Under the pieces are notes generated by a model. It was not told where the DNA came from, made no database searches, and saw only the letters and a program-made list of their open reading frames with translations. From Clostridia bacterium (lineage in GTDB: Bacteria; Bacillota; Clostridia; UBA1212; UBA1255), in NCBI GenBank assembly GCA_017620915.1, contig JAFZSK010000052.1, forward strand, positions 1 through 57,949: a stretch of DNA of 57,949 bases, given 5' to 3'. The position numbers and the translations under genes were made by a program. Position 1 is the first letter of the stretch. The number at the start of each line of letters is the position of its first letter. This document shows positions 1 through 8,124 of this stretch, piece after piece.

Positions 1-1417
1 GGTCTTATTCTTTTGCGACGAATTGCCGCCGTTCTCATCATCCACCGGCACCCCCGCCTTGGCGTCCGACGTGAACGCGAAGGTGAAGCGCGCGCCCGGC
101 GCCGCGTCGCCCTCGGTGTAGAGGGTCATGATGTCGCCGTCGGTGAGGTTGTTGTCGCACCACTTGAAGCCGAAGCAGAGGGGCTCTGCCGTGTTGTCCA
201 GGCCCAGGGCCGCGCGGGGCACGCTGAGCTGGAGGATGTTGCCGCTGACTTTGTACGCGGCCTCGCCGGTCTGCTCCCAGTTCCAGCCGCCGAGGCTCTT
301 TTCCACGGTCATCGTGCCGCCGGGAGAGGTGCGGTTGATGATGTACTCAAACTCTTCCCAGTCCGTCGAATCCGCCGTCGCCGCGCCGGTGTCCAGCAGG
401 AGCATCATCCAGTTGGCGTCCGTTGACGGCGTGATGGGGTCAACGGTCTCCACGTAGAAGTAGATATTGTCATCGTCAAAGGAGACTTTCGCGGTCTTGA
501 AGTCGTTGCGGACCGGATCGCCGGTGTACTTCACGCCCCAAGTCTTGATGTCGCGCGCGTACGTGTTCTTAGTATAGTGGTTGTAGGTGACAATGCCCGC
601 GTCGTTCCACTGCTCGCTGCCGCCCGCGATGTCAATGGTCTTGGCCACCGTCTGCACGTTGACCGGCGACACGCCTTTGAAGCGGCGGATATTGGCCACC
701 AGCTGGTAGTAATAGTAGTCCTTCAGCGCGCCTTTGCTGGGCTCGCAGTCGCGGGAGTTCTCGTCGTTGAACTGGTCCGGGAACGCGTTTTTGACGCCGC
801 ACCACTCATCGTAGCGGCCCATGATCCACTCATTCCAGCCCGTCACGAAAATGATCTCGGGGTCAACGGAGATCGCGTAATCCCACTGCTCCTGGAAGTT
901 GAGGCCGTAGAACGAAACATTTTCGATGTTTTTGTCAACGGTGACCGTCTGGCCCCGGTACTCGTAAGTGTAGTTGAAATCCGCGTTGCGCGTGTAGCTG
1001 CGGCCCATGTTGTGGTCGCCGTTCTGCGCGGAAAGCTGCATCTTTTTCCAGTCGGCGTTCATGCAGACGCCCACGGTGGTCATTTCCACTGTGCCGTCGG
1101 CGTTCTTATACAGCGCCTGCGGATTGATATGCAGCCAGCCCCAGTAGTCGTCGCTCATATCGCCTTCAAAGTAGGAGGGCTGACCGGCGCGCCAGGTGAA
1201 GAACTGGTATATTTCTTCTTCCAGGATGTCTTTGTGGTTGAGGCCGCTGCTCGGGCACATTACCAGCGGCTTGCCTTCCCAGTAGAACCACTGATCCTGG
1301 TATTTGCCGTCGCGGTAGATGGCGTTGTACACCTGCTTCAGCGAGGACGGTGTGTTGGTGTCGTTCCACCAGAACTGCATCATGAAACCGATCTGCGGCG
1401 TGTTGATGCCCTGCTCC
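1..1417 (-). CDS. Glycosidase-like lipoprotein, C-terminal part (frameshifted, runs off window)
   Basis: Downstream continuation of the lipoprotein that starts at 2468, read one frame over after a break near 1417-1421 and still open at base 1. The first stretch (EQGINTPQIGFMMQFWWND) continues a TIM-barrel-like region begun before the break. Further on, FVTGWNEWIMGRYDEW (around 785-855) resembles the conserved GWNEW segment of GH99/GH71-like glycosidases; that family link is an inference. The last part (roughly 1-600) is beta-rich and looks like a CBM9/DOMON-type carbohydrate-binding module (SFDDDNIYFYVETVDP). No stop or independent start with a ribosome site was seen, so this is the second half of one gene rather than a separate gene. 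It should act outside the membrane on a polysaccharide. The substrate is unknown. Confidence 0.7.
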
Positions 1418-2468
1418 CGGCTTCCGCCCAGACTTCCAGCAGATTCAGATACGCGTCTTCCCAGGTGAAGTCGCCGTTGGTGCAGTCGAACAGCACGAAG
1501 TCAACGCCCGCGTCCGCCAGCAGCTCCGCGTGCTTGCGCAGCACGTATTTGTCCGCTTCGGTGTAATAGCCGTATATCGGCTCGTTCCAGAAATAGGAGC
1601 CCACCGTGTTGGTCTTCCAGATCTTGTGCTTGTAATCGTGCAGCGCGTCGGGGTTTTCCAGAATGATGTTGTTGACGTTGACCGCCTTGCTGGCCATATT
1701 GCCCTTGTGCCAGGTCCAGTAGAAGATGCCTACGACTTTATTGTTCTTGGCGCCCACCTGCTGATAGCCCGGCATCGTACGGCCCAGACCGTCTACGGCG
1801 CTCCACTGCGTGGGATCGATGCCCAGCTGCACCACCGGCGAATCCTCCGGGTAGGTGTATGCTTCCGGCGCCTTGTGGTACGGATAGTTTTTATTGGCGG
1901 ACACTTTGGTGAACGGATCGTCCCCCGGCTCTGCCAGCGTGATCGTGCCTTTCGGCGCGCCGCTCACCGTGTAGCCGCCGGCATACACCTGTAGCCCGGT
2001 CTTGGCCTTTTTTTCCAGCTTGAATCCGGCTTTGCCTTTTCCGGTGTCCGATTCGGTGAAGTCCAGCTGCGCCAGGTATTCGCCCGCCGGGAAATTGCCC
2101 GTGAGCGTCACTTCTTCGCCGCTGCCCCAGTTGGCCAGGTCCATCCGCGCCAGCGCCGTGCCTTTCGCGCTGTCAATTACATTCTGGTCCCACACATACA
2201 GGGACAACACGGCTTTCTTTCCGTCGCCCGCCGCGCTCATCGTGAACGTCAACGCCGTAAACGCCGCCTTCGTATTGAACTGCACCGCTACGCTCTCGCC
2301 GGGGCCAACGGTCGCCGACGACGAACCGCCGCCGTTGCTGAGCGAATAGCTGTCCGCCGCGGCCACCGCGCGTCCGGGTCGGATGCCGGCGCTCATGCAG
2401 CCCGCCAGCAGTACTGCCGCCAGTACCAGCGCCGCGATCTGTCTCGCCATTGTTGCTTTTGCTTTCAT
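1380..2468 (-). CDS. Glycosidase-like lipoprotein, N-terminal part (ends at a frameshift)
   Basis: Secreted lipoprotein. It has a basic start, a hydrophobic helix and a lipobox LLAGC with Cys24 as the lipidation site. ATG at 2468 is preceded by GAGGGAGG at good spacing. Residues about 35-190 are beta-rich and would suit a carbohydrate-binding module. From about 215 a catalytic-like barrel begins (VVGIFYWTWHKGN, LLADAGVDFVLFDCTNG). The open frame ends artificially at 1380 after about 351 meaningful residues. Inserting one base near 1417-1421 restores a continuous protein into the entry 1-1417. The break may be a sequencing error in a GC-rich run or a real mutation. The start lies 20 bases downstream of the ackA stop, so it is probably cotranscribed with ackA. 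Confidence 0.75.
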   Translation of the reverse strand: MKAKATMARQIAALVLAAVLLAGCMSAGIRPGRAVAAADSYSLSNGGGSSSATVGPGESVAVQFNTKAAFTALTFTMSAAGDGKKAVLSLYVWDQNVIDSAKGTALARMDLANWGSGEEVTLTGNFPAGEYLAQLDFTESDTGKGKAGFKLEKKAKTGLQVYAGGYTVSGAPKGTITLAEPGDDPFTKVSANKNYPYHKAPEAYTYPEDSPVVQLGIDPTQWSAVDGLGRTMPGYQQVGAKNNKVVGIFYWTWHKGNMASKAVNVNNIILENPDALHDYKHKIWKTNTVGSYFWNEPIYGYYTEADKYVLRKHAELLADAGVDFVLFDCTNGDFTWEDAYLNLLEVWAEAGSRASTRRRSVS

Positions 2469-2488
2469 GGTCTACCTCCCTCGGGCGC

Positions 2489-3694
2489 TTACAGCCCGTG
2501 TTTTACGATCCGTTCTGTGTCGGACGCGATAACAAGTTCTTCGTTGGTGGGTATCACGTACACCAGGACTTTGGAGTCCGGCGCGGAGATGCAGACGTTA
2601 TCGTTCTGCTTTTTGGTGCGTTCGTTGACTTCCGCGTCCAGCTTGATGCCGAGCCAGTCCAGGTCGCGCATTGCCGCCGCCCGGATCTCGTCCCGGTTTT
2701 CGCCGATGCCCGCGGTGAATACTACCGCATCGAGGCCGTTCATTGCCGCCGCGTAGCCGCCGATGAATTTTTTGATCTGGTATGTGAGGATGTTGACGGC
2801 GAGCGCCGCGCGTTTGTGTCCCGCTTTCACCGCTTCGCCCAGGTCGCGGCAGTCCGGGGACAATCCGGAAACGCCCAGCAGCCCGCATTCCTTGTTCATG
2901 AAGTTGCTCATTTCATCCGGCGTGAAGCCTTCCTTCGCCATGATGAACGGCACGATAGCGGGGTCAATGCCTCCGCACCGCGTGCCCATCTCCAGCCCGT
3001 CCAGCGGCGTGAAGCCCATGGAAGTGTCAATGACTTTGCCGTCCTTCACCGCGGAGATCGAAGAACCGTTGCCCAGGTGGCACGTTACGATCTTCGAGCC
3101 TTCCGTTCGACCCAGTATCTTGCACATCTCCCCCGCTACGTACCGGTGCGAGGTGCCGTGGGCGCCGTACCGCCGGATCTGGTACTGCTGCGCCATTTCG
3201 TAGGGGATCGGGTAGGTGTACGCGTAGTCCGGCATGGTCTGATGGAACGCGGTGTCGAACACCAGCACCTGCGGCGTATCGGGCATGGCGGCAATACACC
3301 CCCTGATCCCCATCAGATGCGCCCCGGTGTGGAGCGGCGCCAGGTCGCGGCAAAGCTCGAGTTTGTCAATTACTTCATCCGTCACACGCACGGATTCGCT
3401 GAAATACGCGCCGCCGTGCACTATGCGGTGTCCGACCGCCTCTATCTCGCTCATATCCTTTATGCACCCGACCGCGGGATCCGTGAGCACGCGGATCAGC
3501 ACCTTCGTGGCTTCCGTGTGGTCGTGCATCTCCACCGACTCTTTATAGTCCGGCCGCCCGCTGATCTTGTGGGTGATCTCGCCGCCGATGCCGATGCGTT
3601 CGCATATGCCTTTGGCCAGAACGGAGTTGTCCGACGTGTCGAACAGCTGATATTTGAGCGAGGAGCTCCCCGCGTTGACAACAAGTACCTTCAT
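2489..3694 (-). CDS. ackA: Acetate kinase
   Basis: Acetate kinase interconverts acetyl phosphate + ADP and acetate + ATP, a cytoplasmic step of fermentative energy conservation. The 401-residue product has the usual family length and order of motifs: N-terminal VVNAGSSSLKYQL, the HRIVHGG and AFHQTMPDYAYTYPIP segments, HGTSHRYV, the phosphate-binding HLGNGSSI, GLEMGTRCG and the C-terminal FTAGIGENR. The start at 3694 gives MKVLVVNAGSSS and has GAGG/GAGGT just upstream; an in-frame start at 3751 would add 19 basic residues that the family lacks. The usual partner pta is not in this window. A sigma-A-like promoter sits about 130 bases upstream. The lipoprotein gene follows after 20 bases. Confidence 0.97.
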   Translation of the reverse strand: MKVLVVNAGSSSLKYQLFDTSDNSVLAKGICERIGIGGEITHKISGRPDYKESVEMHDHTEATKVLIRVLTDPAVGCIKDMSEIEAVGHRIVHGGAYFSESVRVTDEVIDKLELCRDLAPLHTGAHLMGIRGCIAAMPDTPQVLVFDTAFHQTMPDYAYTYPIPYEMAQQYQIRRYGAHGTSHRYVAGEMCKILGRTEGSKIVTCHLGNGSSISAVKDGKVIDTSMGFTPLDGLEMGTRCGGIDPAIVPFIMAKEGFTPDEMSNFMNKECGLLGVSGLSPDCRDLGEAVKAGHKRAALAVNILTYQIKKFIGGYAAAMNGLDAVVFTAGIGENRDEIRAAAMRDLDWLGIKLDAEVNERTKKQNDNVCISAPDSKVLVYVIPTNEELVIASDTERIVKHGL

Positions 3695-3824
3695 ACCTCG
3701 ACCTCTTTTTCTTTGTTTATTTATAACTGTTTGCTTTTTTATTTTGCGCATATTGATCTGTTTACCGCTGCCTTTGCCGCTGCTATCGTCGACTCGGTCA
3801 ACGATCCGCCTTTCACTACTTTTT

Positions 3825-3854
3825 ATTATAACATAGCCGGCGGGGATTGGTCAA
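3825..3854 (-). promoter_or_regulatory. Sigma-A-type promoter for ackA
   Basis: On the minus strand, TTGACC (3849-3854), an 18-base spacer and a perfect TATAAT (3825-3830). It would give a leader of roughly 120 bases before the ackA ATG at 3694. Confidence 0.65.
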
Positions 3855-3939
3855 ACCAGGCGACTTTACTCACTCAGTTTTATCCGTACTATCGTCTTTT
3901 TCATTTAAATCTCTCCTTTCTCTTTTTTTGAGCCTTGTT

Positions 3940-3976
3940 TGGTATAAACAGCCCGAACTTGCTTGGTTTAATACCA
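3940..3976. repeat. Inverted repeat in the ackA-pgi spacer
   Basis: TGGTATAAAC (3940-3949) is mirrored by GTTTAATACCA (3966-3976) with one bulged base and a 16-base loop. A T-rich stretch follows on the plus strand. It could be an operator or a weak hairpin; no plus-strand gene ends here. Confidence 0.4.
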
Positions 3977-4145
3977 GTTTTTCTTTGCTCTCGCTCATTT
4001 TCAAAAACGCAAAACTCATATTATGGTATAAAATCATTGGCTTGGATTAAAATAATCCTGCCTTTTGCTGTTCTCGTGGCATAAAAACTTTAATCTAATG
4101 ATATTTTGTCCTAAACGAACCAGATACGATAGAGCCGGTAACCAG

Positions 4146-4254
4146 GAGAAGGCGCCCAATCTAGTATAAAATGATCTTATAGTTATAGTTTTGTCCAGAA
4201 AATGAAAAACCAAAACTCATAAACTGCTCGAGAAGGCGCCCGGCATGGTATAAT
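4146..4254 (+). repeat. Duplicated promoter-like unit GAGAAGGCGCCC-N7-TATAA(A/T)
   Basis: The exact 12-mer GAGAAGGCGCCC occurs at 4146-4157 and 4230-4241. Each copy is followed by exactly seven bases and then TATAAA (4165-4170) or TATAAT (4249-4254). The second has an extended -10 (TGGTATAAT). Neither has a good -35, and the 12-mer sits where the spacer would be, so activator-dependent promoters are possible. Confidence 0.45.
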
Positions 4255-4322
4255 AGAACAAGAAAAATGCATTTTTGTCCAAATCCACATGCCGAATAAG
4301 CGAGCGTCCTCGGTCGTGCGGC

Positions 4323-4351
4323 TTGCCACCGCGGCGCTTCTGTGCTATAAT
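4323..4351 (+). promoter_or_regulatory. Sigma-A-type promoter for pgi
   Basis: TTGCCA (4323-4328), 17-base spacer, TATAAT (4346-4351). The start point would be about 35 bases before the pgi ATG. Confidence 0.75.
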
Positions 4352-4393
4352 TGACCGCACAAAACCACGCAAAAGCAAGGGGAAATACGGGCA

Positions 4394-5749
4394 ATGGAAT
4401 ACATCAGATTTGACGCCTCGAGAGCGTCGGAATTTGTTAAAGAATATGAGCTGGCGGCGTTGCAGCCGGCGGTCAACGCGGCGCACGCCACACTTCACGG
4501 CAAGACCGGCGCGGGAGCGGATTTCACCGGCTGGGTGGATCTGCCGCTCATGTACGACCGCGCGGAGTTTGCGCGCGTTAAAGAGTGCGCCGCGCGGATC
4601 CGCGAAGACTCGGACGTGTTGATCGTCGTGGGCATCGGCGGCTCGTACCTGGGCGCAAAAGCGGTGATCGAGGCGTTGTGCCCGTCGTTTTATAATATAG
4701 AGCGCATTGCCGCCGCGAAAGCGCACGCCGGAGACCGCAAGAACGGCAAAAACCGCGGCAAAGGCGTGGCGGTGCTGTTTGCAGGCAATTCCATCAGCGC
4801 CTCGTATCTCGCCGATCTGACGGAACTGATCGACGATCTGGACGTGTCGGTCAACGTTATTTCCAAATCCGGCACCACCACCGAACCCGCCATCGCGTTC
4901 CGCGTGCTGAAAGCGCACATGGAGGCTAAATACGGCAAAGCCGGCGCCGCGAAGCGCATCTACGCCACCACCGACAAGGCCCGCGGCGCGCTGCGCCAGA
5001 TGGCGACGGAAGAGGGCTACGAGACCTTCGTGATACCCGATGATGTGGGCGGAAGGTATTCGGTGTTGACGCCGGTGGGGCTGCTGCCCGTTGCCGCCGC
5101 CGGGATCGATCCCGACAAACTGCTGGCCGGCGCCGGCGCGGCGCACGCGCGGTATATTGACCCCGACCTCGCCAAAAACGACTGCTACACCTACGCCGCC
5201 GCCCGCAACGCGCTCCTCGCCAAGGGCAAACTCATTGAAATCCTGGTCAATTACGAGCCCGCGCTCCATTACCTCACCGAATGGTGGAAGCAGCTGTACG
5301 GCGAAAGCGAAGGCAAGGACGGCAAAGGGCTGTTCCCCGCGGGCGTTGACTTCTCCACCGATCTGCATTCGATGGGACAATACATTCAGGACGGCCGCCG
5401 CGCGCTGTTTGAGACGGTGCTGCTGGTGGATGCCCCGATCCGCTCGCTCACGATCGCGCCCGACGCCGCAAACCTGGACGGGCTCAACTATCTGGCGGGC
5501 ATGGACGTGGACTACGTAAACAAACAGGCCGCGGAAGGCACCTACCTCGCCCACAAGGACGGCGGCGTGCCCAACCTGTTCCTGCATCTGCCGGCGCTGG
5601 ATGAATACAGTCTCGGCCAGGCCATCTATTTCTTTGAAAAAGCCTGCGGCATCAGCGGCTACCTGCTGGGCGTGAACCCGTTCAACCAGCCCGGCGTTGA
5701 GGCATACAAAAAGAATATGTTCCGGCTGCTGGGCAAGCCCGGATATTGA
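4394..5749 (+). CDS. pgi: Glucose-6-phosphate isomerase
   Basis: Interconverts glucose 6-phosphate and fructose 6-phosphate in glycolysis and gluconeogenesis; cytoplasmic. The 451 residues match the short bacterial form (about 450). Visible motifs include the sugar-phosphate-binding [18 protein letters not shown], the [14 protein letters not shown] segment, the family signature [14 protein letters not shown], and [14 protein letters not shown] near the C-terminus. ATG at 4394 follows AAGGGG about a dozen bases upstream and lies just after a good promoter. It is first in a plus-strand series with moxR and its partners 11 bases later, an operon that points towards the replication fork. There is no functional link I can see to the downstream genes. 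Confidence 0.97.
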   Translation: MEYIRFDASRASEFVKEYELAALQPAVNAAHATLHGKTGAGADFTGWVDLPLMYDRAEFARVKECAARIREDSDVLIVVGIGGSYLGAKAVIEALCPSFYNIERIAAAKAHAGDRKNGKNRGKGVAVLFAGNSISASYLADLTELIDDLDVSVNVISKSGTTTEPAIAFRVLKAHMEAKYGKAGAAKRIYATTDKARGALRQMATEEGYETFVIPDDVGGRYSVLTPVGLLPVAAAGIDPDKLLAGAGAAHARYIDPDLAKNDCYTYAAARNALLAKGKLIEILVNYEPALHYLTEWWKQLYGESEGKDGKGLFPAGVDFSTDLHSMGQYIQDGRRALFETVLLVDAPIRSLTIAPDAANLDGLNYLAGMDVDYVNKQAAEGTYLAHKDGGVPNLFLHLPALDEYSLGQAIYFFEKACGISGYLLGVNPFNQPGVEAYKKNMFRLLGKPGY

Positions 5750-5760
5750 GGATAGACAAT

Positions 5761-6723
5761 ATGGACAACGCAAACGAAAACCGGGCGCCCGCCATCAACA
5801 GCGCGGCCGCCGTCGCGATCATCCGCAACATTTCCAAATATTACGCGGGCAATAACCGCACCGTGCTGCTCACCGTTGCCGCCCTGCTGGCCGGCGGGCA
5901 TCTGCTGTTCGAAGACGTGCCCGGCGTGGGCAAGACCACGCTGGCCCGCGCGCTCACCGGCAGCGTCAACGGCACCTTCCGCCGCCTGTCCATGACCCCC
6001 GACGTGCTGCCTTCGGACCTGACCGGCTTCTCTGTGTACAACCGCAAGACCGAGTCCTTCGAGTTCCGCAAAGGCGCGCTGGACTGCAACTTCCTGCTGG
6101 CGGACGAGATCAACCGCACCTCTCCCAAGACCCAGTCGAGCCTGCTGGAGGCAATGCAGGAGGAACGCGTGTCCGTCGAAGGTATCACGTACGCATTGCC
6201 GCAGCCGTTTATGGTGATCGCCACCCAGAACCCCGTGGAGCTCGCGGGCACCTACCCGCTCCCCGAGGCGCAGCTGGACCGGTTTTTAATGAAATTGTCC
6301 CTGGGCTATCCGGACGTGGAGAGCGAGAAGCGGGTCATTGCCGCCGGTTCGTCGGTCAAGCGCGACCCCGAAGCGCAGGCCGTGGCCAGCTGTGAGGACG
6401 TGCTCCGGATGCAGGACGAGGTCAATCAGATCTTCCTCTCCGACGAGATCACGTCGTACATACTGCGCCTCCTGGAGGCAACGCGCAAAGACCGCGACAT
6501 CAAACTCGGCCTCAGCCCCCGCGCGGGCATCTCGCTGGCCAAAGCCGCCAAAGCGCTGGCGTATCTGAACGGCCGGTTCTTTGTGCTGCCCGACGATGTC
6601 AAACAACTGTTCGAACCCGTGTGCGCCCACCGGCTCATGCTGGAGCGCGAAGCGGTGCTGACCGGCATCACGCCCGAACAGAAACTGCGCAGTCTGATCA
6701 GCTCCGTACCGGTAGAGAAATAA
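5761..6723 (+). CDS. MoxR-family AAA+ ATPase
   Basis: MoxR-type AAA+ ATPase of 320 residues. Walker A GVGKTT is at about 55-60 and Walker B LLADEINR at about 112-119, followed by the sensor-like MVIATQNPVE segment and the C-terminal lid. ATG at 5761 has GAGGA eight bases upstream; a TTG at 5746 overlapping the pgi stop is less likely. MoxR ATPases typically act as chaperone-like partners of von Willebrand-type or DUF58 proteins. The next two genes, DUF58 and a membrane transglutaminase, form the well-known MoxR-DUF58-transglutaminase trio. The exact client is not known. Confidence 0.93.
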   Translation: MDNANENRAPAINSAAAVAIIRNISKYYAGNNRTVLLTVAALLAGGHLLFEDVPGVGKTTLARALTGSVNGTFRRLSMTPDVLPSDLTGFSVYNRKTESFEFRKGALDCNFLLADEINRTSPKTQSSLLEAMQEERVSVEGITYALPQPFMVIATQNPVELAGTYPLPEAQLDRFLMKLSLGYPDVESEKRVIAAGSSVKRDPEAQAVASCEDVLRMQDEVNQIFLSDEITSYILRLLEATRKDRDIKLGLSPRAGISLAKAAKALAYLNGRFFVLPDDVKQLFEPVCAHRLMLEREAVLTGITPEQKLRSLISSVPVEK

Positions 6724-6765
6724 CTCCGCGCCGCGAGCCGCGCACGTCTCCGCCGTTCTGTTCTC

Positions 6766-8124
6766 ATGAAAAAGAAAGCGTCGCCAAAGCCAAGACCCGG
6801 AAAAAACGATCCCCTCAGAGCGTACCGCTTCAGCGGCGCTTTGCGGCATATCCTTTCCGCGCTGTACGGCATCGTGCTGGGCTACGCGCTGATGTCGGGC
6901 AATGAGGTCGTGAACTTTTTCGCCACGGTATTGACCGCGATTTTTATTTATGTGGTGCTGAAAACGCTCTCGGGCAAACTGCTGGTCAAGATCACGCTGC
7001 ACAGCGAATCGGAGCGGATCTATCAGGGTGAGAACGTCAAGGCGTGGGCAACGGTCCGCAACCGGTCCCCGTTCATCTTCCCCGTCAGCTATCTGGCGCT
7101 GCCGGAAGGCGCGGCGGGCGGCGCGGACAACGACCCCCGGCTGTTCTTTTTCCTGAAGCCCTTCTCAAAGCAGCACATCTCGCTGCCGGTGTCGTTCCGG
7201 CATTGCGGCCGGTATTGCCTGCGGCTGGAGTCAACGCGCCTCATGTCCGCGGGCGGCCTGGTAAACGTGATCAAAAAACCGCCGAAAAAAGCACTGCCGG
7301 AAGTAGCGGTATTGCCTGCGCCGCTCAGCCTGGACATTCGGTTCAATTCGGATTTTTCCACGGATTCCGGCGTTGCCACCACTAAGACCTCCACCGAACC
7401 CACCGATTCGTCCTACCTGCGTCAATACGTCCCCGGCGACGATCCCCGCTTCATCCACTGGAAGCGCTCCGCTACCCGGGAAGACTGGCTGATCCGGGGC
7501 TTCTATCTGGACGACCGCAGCCGCTGCACCGTGTATTTCGACGCTCTGCAGCCGGGCGGCCTGCACCGCGATCTGCGCGCGGAGACCGATCCGTTCGAGC
7601 TGCAGGCGGAGGCGGAAGCCGATTATGCCCGGGCCGATGCCCTCTCCCGCGCCGTGCTGGGCGTAGGCCGGACGCTGCTGGCGCGGGGCTGTGCGTTTAA
7701 TTTCATATATCCGGCCGTTGACGCCGCGGGCAGACTGGAATACGCCGTCGCGGCGTGCGAGGATGAGCTGGCGTTCCGCCGCATCGAAGAGCTCGCGGGG
7801 ACAATGGATCTCGCCGACACCGCCGCACTGCCGCCGGAGGAACGGCCCGCCGTCACCGCCGCAGCCGCTTCGGGAACCAGCGTATCGGGCAACGTCCCGA
7901 CGGAAGCCGCGAGCATTGCCGCCGCCAACGCGGAGCTTCTCCGCCCCGGCTGGCTGAAGCTGGCAACTCCCGGCGACCCGATCGTTGCCGTCACTGCCGC
8001 GCATGCTTCCCCGGGGCGTTCCGCCGCGTCCGACGCCTTCCGCGCCGAATACGGCTTTGCGCTGATGTTCCGCAGTGAACGAGCATCCGGCAGTGAGATC
8101 GTTATCGCGGAGGTGAGCGTATGA
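6766..8124 (+). CDS. DUF58 domain protein, membrane-anchored
   Basis: 452-residue protein with two hydrophobic segments near the N-terminus (about 20-65), then a beta-rich region and the hallmark DUF58 core YLRQYVPGDDPRFIHWK followed by SATREDW (around 7415-7485). DUF58 proteins are found beside MoxR and transglutaminase genes, and several have a von Willebrand-like fold, here probably from residue 200 on. A low-complexity Ala/Ser/Thr-rich stretch lies around 7840-7930. ATG at 6766 has no clear ribosome site and is the weakest start in the operon. The stop overlaps the next gene's ATG (ATGA), indicating translational coupling. Confidence 0.88.
   Translation: MKKKASPKPRPGKNDPLRAYRFSGALRHILSALYGIVLGYALMSGNEVVNFFATVLTAIFIYVVLKTLSGKLLVKITLHSESERIYQGENVKAWATVRNRSPFIFPVSYLALPEGAAGGADNDPRLFFFLKPFSKQHISLPVSFRHCGRYCLRLESTRLMSAGGLVNVIKKPPKKALPEVAVLPAPLSLDIRFNSDFSTDSGVATTKTSTEPTDSSYLRQYVPGDDPRFIHWKRSATREDWLIRGFYLDDRSRCTVYFDALQPGGLHRDLRAETDPFELQAEAEADYARADALSRAVLGVGRTLLARGCAFNFIYPAVDAAGRLEYAVAACEDELAFRRIEELAGTMDLADTAALPPEERPAVTAAAASGTSVSGNVPTEAASIAAANAELLRPGWLKLATPGDPIVAVTAAHASPGRSAASDAFRAEYGFALMFRSERASGSEIVIAEVSV

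Larger units (their letters stand above)
3695..4393. other. Long AT-rich intergenic region between divergent ackA and pgi
   Basis: About 700 bases with no convincing gene on either strand; base composition is much more AT-rich than the flanking genes. It carries a minus-strand promoter for ackA (3825-3854), a plus-strand promoter for pgi (4323-4351), an inverted repeat (3940-3949 with 3966-3976), and two copies of GAGAAGGCGCCC each followed by a TATAAT-like hexamer. Short frames that cross it have no ribosome sites and no recognisable product. Confidence 0.7.

Noticed and set aside
577-1566. Plus-strand 329-codon frame
   Set aside because: Antisense to the glycosidase-like lipoprotein, which reads through as a coherent protein on the other strand.
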